From Bdellovibrionales bacterium CG12_big_fil_rev_8_21_14_0_65_38_15 (lineage in GTDB: Bacteria; Bdellovibrionota; Bacteriovoracia; Bacteriovoracales; Bacteriovoracaceae), in contig PCUW01000043.1 of NCBI GenBank assembly GCA_002787775.1, forward strand, positions 1 to 64,000: a stretch of DNA of 64,000 nt. The letters run 5' to 3'. The notes beneath the pieces were generated by a model. That model saw only the letters and a list, made by a program, of their open reading frames with translations, searched no databases and was not told where the DNA came from. The position numbers were made by a program, and so were the translations under genes. Shown piece after piece: positions 1 through 8,491 of this stretch (position 1 is the stretch's first letter; each line of letters begins with the position of its first letter).

Positions 1-60
1 AAACACGTTTTTTTATCCTTCCCCATGCCCTTCCCTCCATTTTTGGACGCACGAATCCCG

Positions 61-78
61 CTTGAGAAATTTCTCAAG
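61..78. promoter_or_regulatory. Perfect 18-bp palindrome
   Basis: CTTGAGAAATTTCTCAAG reads the same on both strands. It lies 30 bases past the stop codon of the minus-strand gene at 108-644. It has no run of T after it on the minus strand, so it is a weak terminator candidate. It contains TGAGA and TCTCA half sites like those of the operator cluster on the other side of that gene, but in the opposite order. Binding is an inference. Confidence 0.35.
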
Positions 79-107
79 TGATAGATTGCTTCTTTTTTAA
101 CTAATCC

Positions 108-644
108 TTAGAAGCGATTTTCTAATGGACTTGCAAAGTAAGCCGCATAGCTTTTTCTAAAATAGTCGCAGCCGCCATCGGGAAAGAACTCATTAACTAC
201 GACAAAAAATTCTTCTTTTCCTCCCAGCTCCCATGGCGAAGAAATTCTCTTTTCTAATGCGATAAGCAGCTTTAAAATTTTGCTCGATAATTTTTCGACC
301 ATAGCGGTGCAATCGTCAGCGCTATTTTTTGCATACTCATCCATAAACTGCGATGCAATCAGCTCACTGGTGCAATTGAAAATCTTATTATTCAAATCAA
401 TCGGACATTTTAGAAAAATTGAAATTGCCGTTTCTGCCATCAAAAATTCAGCGCGATGATCAGAGAAGATATTTACTTCAATCCCTAGCACGTCGCTGAG
501 TTTGAGACTTTTGGCCACAAGCTCAAAGTTGGCCTTAAGCAGGCGGTGTGCCGTAGCTTTTTCATGCTTTAGAACATTTCTTTTTAAAGGGACCTGCTCA
601 AACGAAGCAATTCCCATTGGTGCAACATGCATAACTTCCTCCAC
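108..644 (-). CDS. Hypothetical protein under a palindromic operator cluster
   Basis: This 178-residue soluble protein is not one I recognise. It has no signal peptide or membrane segment. Residues 25-120 look mostly helical, and the C-terminal third is rich in Phe and Tyr. It is transcribed away from the helix-turn-helix gene at 993. The 348-base gap between them holds four TCTCAC/GTGAGA-type sites, and the closest one lies just upstream of this start codon, so repression or activation by a dimeric regulator is likely. The ATG has a CTCC-complement (GGAG) ribosome site a few bases upstream. Function is unknown. Confidence 0.6.
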   Translation of the reverse strand: MEEVMHVAPMGIASFEQVPLKRNVLKHEKATAHRLLKANFELVAKSLKLSDVLGIEVNIFSDHRAEFLMAETAISIFLKCPIDLNNKIFNCTSELIASQFMDEYAKNSADDCTAMVEKLSSKILKLLIALEKRISSPWELGGKEEFFVVVNEFFPDGGCDYFRKSYAAYFASPLENRF

Positions 645-648
645 ATAA

Positions 649-821
649 ACTCACGGTGTGAGTGTTTATAAATTTTATAGAAAGCAAGCTATACAACTGT
701 TTTTTAGATTGAAAAGTGGGCAGTGTTTTTAGTGTCTCATGGTGAGAAATCGAGCAATCAACGCGATTTAAGTCCTTAATATATTGTTCAAAATCTCACG
801 GTGAGATTCTCACCGTGAGAT
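649..821. promoter_or_regulatory. Cluster of four TCTCAC/GTGAGA operator-like sites
   Basis: Four inverted repeats lie between divergent genes. They are CTCAC-GGT-GTGAG (650-662), TCTCATGGTGAGA (735-747), TCTCACGGTGAGA (794-806) and TCTCACCGTGAGA (808-820). The last two together also make a perfect 14-bp inverted repeat (793-806 and 808-821) around one T. Repeated dyads of this kind are typical operators for dimeric helix-turn-helix regulators. The regulator at 993 is the obvious candidate to bind them, but that is inference. The rest of the 645-992 gap holds no gene. Confidence 0.65.
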
Positions 822-992
822 CGATGCCTGCGAGGGCCACAACTAGCTCCAAATATAGGAACGAGATTAAATCTTTTTTAAGATTCTAAACTATTGAAAA
901 ATCGTAATTTGTTGTCATTTTTACTAACTCTAGTTGCCTAGTGGCAAAACCATTGTTATCGATAAAGAAATACTAGTTATTTGGAGATATAA

Positions 993-1793
993 ATGCAGCT
1001 TCAAGAAAGCTTGGAGACTTGGGATCAGATTTTGGCAAAATGCCTTAATGATCTTAAGACAAGATATCCACGCTATAATGAAAGTCAAATTGCTGATGAG
1101 GTTGGCATTGCTCGTGCGACATTTAATCGCATTGCAAACTCCAAAAAACTACCTCGTCTAAGTAACATCATTAAACTACTTATCGGCTCAGGAAATAGCT
1201 CTATTCTTGAACAAGCAATGGCATTGCACGATAAAGAGCTAGCACCACTTTTAAAAACGACTATGGCCATTTCTTTCGAGCAAGAAAATAAGATCGTCTT
1301 TGATGAAATGCTTGAGAAGCTCTTTGAAGATCGTGATGTTTTCGTTACCTATATGATGGCTTCTACTAATGATGGTGTCTCAAAGCAAAATCTCATTAAT
1401 GTTCTTGGGAATGTTGGACTTGAAGCTGTCAGTGTCCTCTTAGATAAAAATGTTATTTACGAGATTGATGGCGTCTATAAGACCACTAGCAATGCTATGG
1501 TTGTGCGCTCATTTGATAGTGTAAAAAAGCATTTAAGTACCTATGCCCGTTTTTATAAAACAGAACACGTAGGAATGAACTGGAACTATGTACATTCCTA
1601 CAGTAACGGGCGCAACTTAGAGGGTGTTGCAAAAATTAGAGATATACACCGCCGCTATCATAAGGAGATTCAAGAAGCTTTTAATGATAAATCTCTTGAG
1701 GGTGATATTCCTTATTTTTCAGTCGGCTTTTGCGACTCATTTACATCTATTGACTTACATCAAATCCCATCGGATCAGGGGCTTATTCAATGA
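993..1793 (+). CDS. Helix-turn-helix transcriptional regulator
   Basis: This 266-residue protein has an N-terminal helix-turn-helix: residues about 25-60 contain ESQIADEVGIARATFNRI, a classic recognition-helix pattern. The remaining 200 residues are a mixed helical domain with a central winged-helix-like stretch (near VLGNVGLEAVSVLLDKNVI). The plan resembles the TIGR02147-type regulators common in Bdellovibrio relatives, but I do not see that family's C-terminal signature clearly, so the family is uncertain. GGAG seven bases before the ATG supports the start. The stop overlaps the next start by ATGA, so it is co-translated with the secreted protein at 1790. It probably controls its own operon through the upstream dyads. 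Confidence 0.75.
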   Translation: MQLQESLETWDQILAKCLNDLKTRYPRYNESQIADEVGIARATFNRIANSKKLPRLSNIIKLLIGSGNSSILEQAMALHDKELAPLLKTTMAISFEQENKIVFDEMLEKLFEDRDVFVTYMMASTNDGVSKQNLINVLGNVGLEAVSVLLDKNVIYEIDGVYKTTSNAMVVRSFDSVKKHLSTYARFYKTEHVGMNWNYVHSYSNGRNLEGVAKIRDIHRRYHKEIQEAFNDKSLEGDIPYFSVGFCDSFTSIDLHQIPSDQGLIQ

Positions 1794-2128
1794 AGGCACT
1801 ATTTATTATTCTTTTTTCAATTATTACACATGCCGCCCTTGCTCAAGACGGGCAACTTATCGGCCTAAAGTTGCAAAACGGACGCAAGGTTTCTCTTGTT
1901 GGTGAAGTTCGTAAACTTGAAATCAACGAAAGAAAGGTTGATCAAGTCGAGCTAGAAAACGGGGAAGTTTACTACGACTTCGAAATTGATCAGGCCGTAA
2001 TAAAAATTCCAAATGGAAGAACGATCAATGTAAACCTCGATAGTGTTCGCCTAAATGGACGTCTTGAAAGAGAGGGTCAAGAAGGGCGTACTCTAGCTGT
2101 CGGTGGCGATGGTTCTGGTGGCGGCTAA
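1790..2128 (+). CDS. Small secreted protein
   Basis: This 112-residue protein begins with a clear signal peptide (MKALFIILFSIITHAALAQ, cleavage after ALA). The mature part is short and beta-rich, with alternating charged residues (KLEINERKVDQVELENGE), and ends in a Gly-rich tail (GGDGSGGG). It overlaps the regulator gene by four bases and is followed by a lipoprotein gene, so the three form one operon. I do not recognise a family. An envelope or periplasmic location is the only supported statement. Confidence 0.65.
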   Translation: MKALFIILFSIITHAALAQDGQLIGLKLQNGRKVSLVGEVRKLEINERKVDQVELENGEVYYDFEIDQAVIKIPNGRTINVNLDSVRLNGRLEREGQEGRTLAVGGDGSGGG

Positions 2129-2180
2129 GACGGTCGCTTAGTTTTCCTTACCTTTTTTAAAGTAAATAGTGGACACATCA

Positions 2181-2585
2181 ATGAAGCGAAGTCTTTTTTT
2201 TATCCTACTTTTTGTATTTTCAGCGTGTAGCAAATTCACCCAAGATGACATTTTAGGTAAATGGGAAATGTCCATTCCTTTTAAGGTCCTAATGAGAGAT
2301 GCTCCTAAAAGTCACGCAATTATCCATAGCTTATCAAGAAGGTTTTGGGACTCAAGTATTGATAAAATCGAGTTTCACTTTTTAAGTGATGGATCACTAA
2401 CCCTCAATGGTGCTCAGTATTCTTATAAATATTTAGAAAAGGAAAACATTATAAAAATTGGAAGCTCAAACTGGCTTTCTGGTTCAAGATCAGTTCTCGT
2501 CAATCTTAAAGAATATTCAAAAAATGAGCTTACAATTTCCTTCGACGACAATCAGCAATATATCCTCAAAAGGTTAACGCCCTAA
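2181..2585 (+). CDS. Lipoprotein, lipocalin-like size
   Basis: The 134-residue product starts MKRSLFFILLFVFSAC, a lipoprotein signal with lipobox FSAC, so Cys16 would be lipidated. The start at 2181 is chosen over an in-frame GTG 12 bases upstream because it puts the signal peptide at the N-terminus and has GGA at a normal distance. The mature part begins with a DDILGKWEMS segment and has alternating beta strands. That pattern recalls small lipocalin-type proteins that bind hydrophobic ligands, but the match is only by eye. It is the third gene of the operon that starts at 993. Confidence 0.65.
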   Translation: MKRSLFFILLFVFSACSKFTQDDILGKWEMSIPFKVLMRDAPKSHAIIHSLSRRFWDSSIDKIEFHFLSDGSLTLNGAQYSYKYLEKENIIKIGSSNWLSGSRSVLVNLKEYSKNELTISFDDNQQYILKRLTP

Positions 2586-2973
2586 AAAGTGACTTCTCTA
2601 TTTAGGAGTTACTCTGTAGCTTTATAACAAATGAAAGTCCCGTGTAACCGACTTCCCCAATTAAGTTTTCCTTGACCGTGGTTTTATTTAAAAACCAATC
2701 AATTTAACTTACAAGGTTCTTAACAGATAAATTTAAACAACTGCTTATGCTCTTTTCTCGGCAATATCCACTCTCAAGTTACGGACATTAATGCTATTTG
2801 AACTGCGAACATGCCACTTCTTCAAGCTCGTTATTCCATATCTTCTTCTGCTCACCATTTTTTAAACTTTTTACAATCGCGTGATACCCTTCTTGTCGAA
2901 TCAATTTGGAAATGTGCCTTCTATAAAGTTTTCACTTGTTTTTTTAAGTAAGTAATTATTATTTTAACTAGCC
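2586..2973. other. Gene-free gap with a possible gene remnant
   Basis: This is a 388-base gap between a plus-strand lipoprotein gene and a minus-strand cassette. On the minus strand, 2931 down to 2794 encodes 45 residues before a stop. The composition is protein-like (KLYRRHISKLIRQEGYHAIV then KSLKNGEQKKIW), but there is no start codon or ribosome site and a stop lies immediately upstream. It may be the tail of a decayed gene. No RNA gene or clear terminator is seen. Confidence 0.3.
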
Positions 2974-4029
2974 TCAGGGAGATTTTGGCAAATCTTTTGT
3001 AACCATCTTCAAAAAATTATCAAAATATATAGCCTTTGACTTACCAATTTTCTTTATTAGTTTTTCATCACGAGATAGAAAAAGATGACTGCTTTGAGCA
3101 ATCGCAAAGTGGATATGATCATAGAAAGCAGCGCCTTGATTCTTATTAAGCTGCTGTGATTGAAAGCCATAAGTCTCAAGCAGCGAAGCCAGCATTATAA
3201 GCTTGCTAAATTCATTTGCAGCGATTCCGTTTGGTTGAAGTATTTTTTCTGCCATGTAGTCAATCGAACTAGCAATAGTCATCGGCTTTAAATTACCTAT
3301 ACCGGCCAAGTACTGCTGCCTGTAGGTTTCATCAGCCAGTTTTTCCTCATGGACTTGTTTTATTCGCTGATCGATGAAATTTATCGCTTCAAACATGCTC
3401 ATATTATTTAAAACTTTTGGATCAAGCCCGAAGGCTAACCTTGTCTCCTGTATCTGTTCTTTGGTCGAGAGACTTTCAAGCAATTCACGTAGGTTAACCC
3501 CTTTCACAAGCTGAACACTAGCTATATCGAAGCCCTCTAAAGTCTCCCGAGAGACTCCGCACCTCTCTGCCTCTTTTGCCATACTTTCATCTTCCAAAAT
3601 CCTTGGAATTTTCTCTAATACTTTATAAGCATCTTCACTCTCAACTATCGACTGAAATACTTCAAAAGGGCACTCAGGCTTAATAGTAAACCTCTCCATA
3701 TCATAACGATATGTAATAGATATTCCCCCAGATATTTCTTTAATTAGCTTCAGGTGTTTTTCCCGGTACTCCATTTTTTCCGCAGGAATATTAAGGACCT
3801 CATAAATATGAGCAAACGAAAAAGGCAAATAACATCCATGCAATTCACCCAATACCTTCAAGATATCCTTCGCTTTTTCTGGCTCTTTAATATTGCCATC
3901 AATAAGCCGTCCGTAAATATTCTGATCTAAATAGATGACCGAGCCTTTTAATAGCTGATTGTCTTTTAAACCCAGTTCCTCGTCCGTATATGGCACAGAT
4001 GTCCTCTGTTCAATTTCTTTCAAACGCAC
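2974..4029 (-). CDS. PIN-like nuclease domain protein
   Basis: This 351-residue protein has features of PIN-like ribonucleases. YLDQN near residue 35 supplies an N-terminal acidic residue after a beta strand. A C-terminal YDHIHFAIA helix (Asp near 304) is followed by LSRDEKL (Asp near 321). PIN folds use such a cluster of separated acids to bind metal. The middle is a long helical insert. The GTG start shares a G with the stop of the upstream gene (TAGTG), so translation is coupled. It closes a three-gene cassette with a HEPN protein. HEPN plus PIN nucleases are typical of RNA-targeting defence systems. No active-site test is possible by eye. Confidence 0.6.
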   Translation of the reverse strand: MRLKEIEQRTSVPYTDEELGLKDNQLLKGSVIYLDQNIYGRLIDGNIKEPEKAKDILKVLGELHGCYLPFSFAHIYEVLNIPAEKMEYREKHLKLIKEISGGISITYRYDMERFTIKPECPFEVFQSIVESEDAYKVLEKIPRILEDESMAKEAERCGVSRETLEGFDIASVQLVKGVNLRELLESLSTKEQIQETRLAFGLDPKVLNNMSMFEAINFIDQRIKQVHEEKLADETYRQQYLAGIGNLKPMTIASSIDYMAEKILQPNGIAANEFSKLIMLASLLETYGFQSQQLNKNQGAAFYDHIHFAIAQSSHLFLSRDEKLIKKIGKSKAIYFDNFLKMVTKDLPKSP

Positions 4030-5600
4030 TATTTTACATGAAATGATCCATCTCCAAATGGTCTATGATCATTATCTGGCCCACCCAGAGCCTCACTAAG
4101 ATCCTTCAAAGGAAAACCTTCCGCTGAATAGTCTACGTACTTTCCATTATAACCAATTACAGCAAGTAATGCCCGATGAAACAATGTCATATAAGCTCTA
4201 GACAGAGCTTTTACCTTAAAGAAGTCACTGTTTGAATAGTTACCACCATGAGCATATTTATTTCGAGATTGCATTGCTTTAATCTCTACATCCGAAATAT
4301 TTAAACCATGTAACTTGAAGAAATGAAGCTGCTTATCCCTAGAACCAAGAGAGTTACTACTGAGCAAAGAGTTTTTTACTTTGTTCCACTGTATTTCACC
4401 TTTGGCTTTTGAATCAACTCTTTGAATTACATCTTTTAATAAGTCATTGAATTCTTTGGAACATACATAAGAGCTAGGATATTGACTCTTATTTTGACTA
4501 AACCACTTATTCACCAACCCTTCTAAGGCCGATGCATACCAAACAAGATCAACTCCCAATGGGTAAGCTCTTGCGATCCAATAGTCTATGAAAACATCCT
4601 TAAGGTTATATTTTTCATATGCGTCTGATAGTAAATCGAAGAGTTGGCATGCAACATTCTCACTATAACCAGACTCATAGCTAATTCCGACTAGATACCA
4701 TGAAGGCCAAGAAACTGTTGTTAACTCTTTCTTCAGATTGGCAGAATAAAATGTATATGAGGTCGCTTCAAGCAATGAATGATTCTCATCAAAAAACGAC
4801 ACCCCTACAGAGAAAATGCTCCTACCAAATATTATACTAACTATATTTAGGATTTTCTCTCTATAATTCTTACTCTGTGCTCTTGCTGCATCTAGGTAGT
4901 GAATAGAAATTGGACTATGTTTCTTTTTAAAAAAATCTCCAGCTCTATTGCTTATTAAAAATTCTCCCATATTTGTCTTGAAAAAAAGTCCTGAACGCGA
5001 ACCTCCCTCATGCCCTGAGCCACTGTTATAATTCCAAAAGTCAGGTTTTTCACTGTCTTCGATTTCCCATTTAATATCTATGCTTGCTGAATAGTTAGTT
5101 CTAACACCAACTGATGATGTTATCTCAACTTCAGGCCCTGAAACACAATACTCAATAACCTTTACCACAGGCTTAGCCACATAATTCTCTGAAGATTCGC
5201 TTAAATATGCCTGTGGTAAAATGCGGATAGAGTTGGTATAGCCTTTTGATTCAAAGTTTCCATTACTTTGTATTAAATATCCAGACTGAAAAGCACTTGA
5301 AATCTCTACTTTTCCAGAAAGTGGGTAATCTTTAACTACCCAACCTTCAATAAATTCCCCTCTATACGATTGTCCTAATTTCAAGTTACGGTCAGGAGGA
5401 ACGTCATATAATCGAGCACTTTTTCCGCTCATATTTAAAATTAAATTATAATCTTCATCCCTTGTAATTTGTATGATCTCAGGATGTGGCTTGATGTACT
5501 TACTGTTAGAGATATCTTTTATTTGAATAGGCTCTAATAAGATTTCCCACTCGATATTGCTTAGCAATTCCTTATCTTTCATTTTATTCCTTAACTGCAT
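4029..5600 (-). CDS. HEPN-domain protein, ApeA-like
   Basis: This protein has 523 residues. Residues 1-250 are beta-rich with no recognised motif. Residues about 350-510 are helical and carry SRNKYAHGG, an Rx4H motif at Arg446/His451, which is the catalytic signature of HEPN ribonucleases. The order of a large beta-rich N-terminal part followed by a C-terminal HEPN is that of ApeA anti-phage proteins, which act by abortive infection. I judge the HEPN call likely and the ApeA assignment plausible. The start overlaps the upstream gene by 17 bases and the stop overlaps the PIN-like gene by one base, so the three are made together. No signal peptide is present. Confidence 0.6.
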   Translation of the reverse strand: MQLRNKMKDKELLSNIEWEILLEPIQIKDISNSKYIKPHPEIIQITRDEDYNLILNMSGKSARLYDVPPDRNLKLGQSYRGEFIEGWVVKDYPLSGKVEISSAFQSGYLIQSNGNFESKGYTNSIRILPQAYLSESSENYVAKPVVKVIEYCVSGPEVEITSSVGVRTNYSASIDIKWEIEDSEKPDFWNYNSGSGHEGGSRSGLFFKTNMGEFLISNRAGDFFKKKHSPISIHYLDAARAQSKNYREKILNIVSIIFGRSIFSVGVSFFDENHSLLEATSYTFYSANLKKELTTVSWPSWYLVGISYESGYSENVACQLFDLLSDAYEKYNLKDVFIDYWIARAYPLGVDLVWYASALEGLVNKWFSQNKSQYPSSYVCSKEFNDLLKDVIQRVDSKAKGEIQWNKVKNSLLSSNSLGSRDKQLHFFKLHGLNISDVEIKAMQSRNKYAHGGNYSNSDFFKVKALSRAYMTLFHRALLAVIGYNGKYVDYSAEGFPLKDLSEALGGPDNDHRPFGDGSFHVK

Positions 5601-6255
5601 GTTTTAGCGCTCTTAACATCTCTGCAATATCTCGACGATTGAGGGTTCTGAAATGATCCTTATTCTGAGATATTTCAAAGTCAAGTGCCCCACAAGAGCC
5701 ATTAATTCGTCCGTATCCAGGGAAGTGGTGAAATTTATTTTTTTCCCCAGGAATCTCATGTTTAGCTAAGTTTATTCTGAATGAATGAACTAATCTCCAA
5801 AGCCCGTCAACGGTCTCCATTGAGGCTTTAGTTCTCTCTGAAAAAGCTTTATCCTCTTTTATTCTTTTTGCATCTTTAGCCAAAGAACTAGTTGAAAGAT
5901 TTGGCAAACCTTCATCTTTTTTTAAGTCAATTAGCTTATCTAGCTCACCCTTTTGCTCTGCTTCTAAAATCATCCTAACTCTTTGTCTCCAAGTTCTAAG
6001 TAATTCATAAAGCGCAAACACCCACATCTGAGATAAAGCCGACACAAACATAGCGGTATCAACAGGCGTCTTTTCTCTAGCAAAATACTCCTTTAAGAGT
6101 GCGTATTCATAATTGGTTATGAACTGGTCAATTATAGTTATATTCATTGCCTGCATATTATAAGTAACACCGTCAAACATAGGGAGATTTTGAAAGAACT
6201 CTTGTGTTTCACTAAAGTTGATATCACTTATATCTGGGTACTCTGCTCCATTCAA
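5584..6255 (-). CDS. Conserved-looking helical protein, possible HEPN
   Basis: The protein has 223 residues and is strongly helical in residues 40-160. A motif FRINLAKHE in the C-terminal half gives Arg-x5-His, which is within the HEPN range, and is followed by a Gly-rich HHFPGYGRINGSCGALDF segment that looks like a conserved core. I do not recognise a named family. It is the first gene of the cassette and overlaps the ApeA-like gene. It could be a second HEPN subunit, a sensor, or an antitoxin-like partner. The sequence does not decide between these. Confidence 0.55.
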   Translation of the reverse strand: MNGAEYPDISDINFSETQEFFQNLPMFDGVTYNMQAMNITIIDQFITNYEYALLKEYFAREKTPVDTAMFVSALSQMWVFALYELLRTWRQRVRMILEAEQKGELDKLIDLKKDEGLPNLSTSSLAKDAKRIKEDKAFSERTKASMETVDGLWRLVHSFRINLAKHEIPGEKNKFHHFPGYGRINGSCGALDFEISQNKDHFRTLNRRDIAEMLRALKHAVKE

Positions 6256-6352
6256 ATTAAACTCCTAAATTTTCGATAATCCTCACAAAAAATCATAATA
6301 CAGCTTCTAGAATTCAAAAAAGTAAGTGTATGAACCGCCCTTCCTTTTATCA

Positions 6353-6856
6353 CTACATTCTCTTTACAAAATCTTTCCCCCATTTATCTTTAAAGTAACT
6401 TAATAGATTTTCAAAATTTACTTCTCCAAGATTTTTACTTGTGACGACAAGGTTTCGATGATTTTCTGCGCATATTTTTAGTCGAGAAACACCAACCATT
6501 CCAATAGTATCAACTTCTAAAGATTTTATACTGGCTATTTTTACCTCGTTCACTCTTTTCAAAAAGGGTATAAAGATTGAATCGGTATTAGGAAGAATAA
6601 TTCGATCATCAAAAATCTCTAAAAAATCCCCCACTTTTCCTTTAATTCTCAGATAATAATTTACTAGAGAAAATGATGACCAGATTATCAAAAACAGAGG
6701 TAGCCATATCGTAAAAAGTTGCAACAAAAAGTTCAAAGGCGAAGCATTTATATCCTTCGCTCTATCATAGAGCATTAATCCAAATCCGACGCCGACTGCA
6801 CCAATAAGCCATGTTATCCAAATAATTCCAGAACGGTCATTAAACTTAAATTTCAT
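6353..6856 (-). CDS. Two-helix membrane protein with PH-like C-terminal domain
   Basis: This 167-residue protein has two membrane segments (about residues 10-30 and 43-68) followed by a cytoplasmic beta-rich domain with DDRIILP and a C-terminal helix (NFENLLSYFKDKW). That layout resembles small bacterial PH-domain membrane proteins. Its soluble part looks alignable with that of the small membrane protein encoded at 8492-8998, but there the membrane helices follow the domain instead of preceding it. It stands alone, with 97 bases to the next gene and 276 bases upstream. The 276-base gap holds no gene that I can see. Function is unknown. Confidence 0.55.
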   Translation of the reverse strand: MKFKFNDRSGIIWITWLIGAVGVGFGLMLYDRAKDINASPLNFLLQLFTIWLPLFLIIWSSFSLVNYYLRIKGKVGDFLEIFDDRIILPNTDSIFIPFLKRVNEVKIASIKSLEVDTIGMVGVSRLKICAENHRNLVVTSKNLGEVNFENLLSYFKDKWGKDFVKRM

Positions 6857-7114
6857 CTTTATATCTCTAAAAATAGTACATAAACTCCACCTATATGCGC
6901 TTGCTTGTGCTCTATATCACTTCGACTGATCAAAATAGTGATCACGTCCGTATGCAAAAGAAAATCATATCCGGTAAATATAACGTTATTAAAATAAAAA
7001 TATAAACTCTACAAAGAGAAACTCCTTCTTTTATTACCTAAGCGCTTACTTAAACAATGGCTAAGACTTCGACATATTTAAAATCTTTTGAGATTCTAAT
7101 TTGTTTCTAAATTT

Positions 7115-7133
7115 GGCTCATTCTTAATGAACC
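7115..7133 (-). terminator. Weak hairpin at the kinase stop
   Basis: On the minus strand GGTTCATT and AATGAGCC pair around an AAG loop, with one G-U pair. The hairpin begins at the kinase stop codon. The following bases are AT-rich but not a strong T run, so termination is only possible. Confidence 0.3.
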
Positions 7134-8470
7134 TAAACAAGCTCATTACCTAGTTCTTTTAGCACTTTTTTAATAAGATGGTGCTTGCAGCTACTTGGCT
7201 CAATATTTGAGATAAATGAGTCTATGCCTGAATCTCGAATAACATCGGCTACTCTTATAGCTAGTTCGTCAGATTTAATACCTCTAATCATATCCCTACA
7301 TGTGGTCATCGCTGCAAATCGATTTAGCGAGGCAGCAGCGTGTATCGCGAAACTTAAAGCGAGAGCTTTGTTTTCATTTGTTGTACTGCCGTTAAAAACG
7401 GTTCTCATATCATCAGCGATTGTTTCTGCATAAGAAAACCCAAAGTCATCACCATCATCAAACATTTTTTTATACTGATTGATAAAAACTGCCAACTTAT
7501 CTGAGGCTTTGTCATTGTTAGCTATTGCGCGAATAATACGACGAGGAAATCCTCTAAGAGCCTCGTGTCTTTCTCCTGCTTCCATTAGAGATAGGAGATC
7601 TAATAACTCTAAGACTTGATTTGCTGAATACTTACTGTTATCTTCAAGACGATCTTCTATTTTTGATAATAAGTCATGATACTTTGAATGAGCATCAATT
7701 CTTTGATGAATTATGTCGAACGCAGATTTCAATCCTTGCTTTAAATCTGCAACTGTTTGATAGCGATCACGAGGATTATTTTTAGAGCACTTTTCAATAA
7801 TATAAAATAAGCTAGAGTTAATCCCATCACTTGTAATAAGCCTTGCATCACGGCCAGTCAGAAGTCGATAAAAACTCTTTCCAAGAGAATGAATATCCCA
7901 CTCAGGGCCTGCGTGTTTAAAACCTCCTTCAGTAAAATATTCAGGGGGAGCAAATTCTTCCGTACCACCTTGCTGCATAGTAAGTGTGCATCGGGTAGAT
8001 GAATCTGGTTCCTTAGCCAACCCCAAATCAGAAATCACGATCCTATCCTTTTTATAAATAAGAAAGTTTTCTGGTTTAACATCTCTATGAATATCACCAT
8101 TTTTATGAAGTTCATCTAAACAGTCTATCATTCTAAAAAACACGCTTTCCTGTAATTCCGAATTACATTGAATTTCTTCTATAATACTATAGAGGTTTCC
8201 CTTTTCTGCTTTTGGCATAACAAAATAAGGCGGTGTATTCTCAAGAGATGAATCTAGAATTGTTACAACCTTTGAGTTTTCGATATATTTTTTAACAAGT
8301 CTAACTTCTCTGCGAAATCGATCATAATACTCAGGCTTTTCACAATACTTCAAAGCTTGCTCTTCACCTGACTCGTCTTTTACAAAAAGTACAGTTCCCA
8401 TTCCACCTTGATTTTCACAAACTCCGACGACTTGATACTTATCCTCAATACTTCCACCAACTTCATACAT
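7133..8470 (-). CDS. Serine/threonine protein kinase
   Basis: This is a 445-residue Hanks-type kinase. Residues 10-260 hold the catalytic domain: a glycine loop (NQGGMGTV), Lys near 41 in ALKYCEK, the catalytic loop HRDVKPEN at 127-134, DLG in place of DFG at 147-149, and an activation/APE-like segment EEFAPPEY. These are the residues needed for phosphotransfer, so it should be active. Residues 270-445 are an uncharacterised helical domain with no membrane segment, so unlike PknB-type kinases it appears to be cytoplasmic. It lies 21 bases downstream of the small membrane protein and in the RHS operon, so a role in control of that surface system is likely. Confidence 0.88.
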   Translation of the reverse strand: MYEVGGSIEDKYQVVGVCENQGGMGTVLFVKDESGEEQALKYCEKPEYYDRFRREVRLVKKYIENSKVVTILDSSLENTPPYFVMPKAEKGNLYSIIEEIQCNSELQESVFFRMIDCLDELHKNGDIHRDVKPENFLIYKKDRIVISDLGLAKEPDSSTRCTLTMQQGGTEEFAPPEYFTEGGFKHAGPEWDIHSLGKSFYRLLTGRDARLITSDGINSSLFYIIEKCSKNNPRDRYQTVADLKQGLKSAFDIIHQRIDAHSKYHDLLSKIEDRLEDNSKYSANQVLELLDLLSLMEAGERHEALRGFPRRIIRAIANNDKASDKLAVFINQYKKMFDDGDDFGFSYAETIADDMRTVFNGSTTNENKALALSFAIHAAASLNRFAAMTTCRDMIRGIKSDELAIRVADVIRDSGIDSFISNIEPSSCKHHLIKKVLKELGNELV

Positions 8471-8491
8471 GTTTACCTCTATCTTCTAGTT

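Noticed and set aside
61-78. Terminator of the gene at 108-644
   Set aside because: No T run follows on the minus strand, so it is listed as an inverted repeat only.
934-1161. 75-residue open frame inside the regulator gene region
   Set aside because: It overlaps the helix-turn-helix gene in another frame, has no ribosome site and no protein-like pattern.
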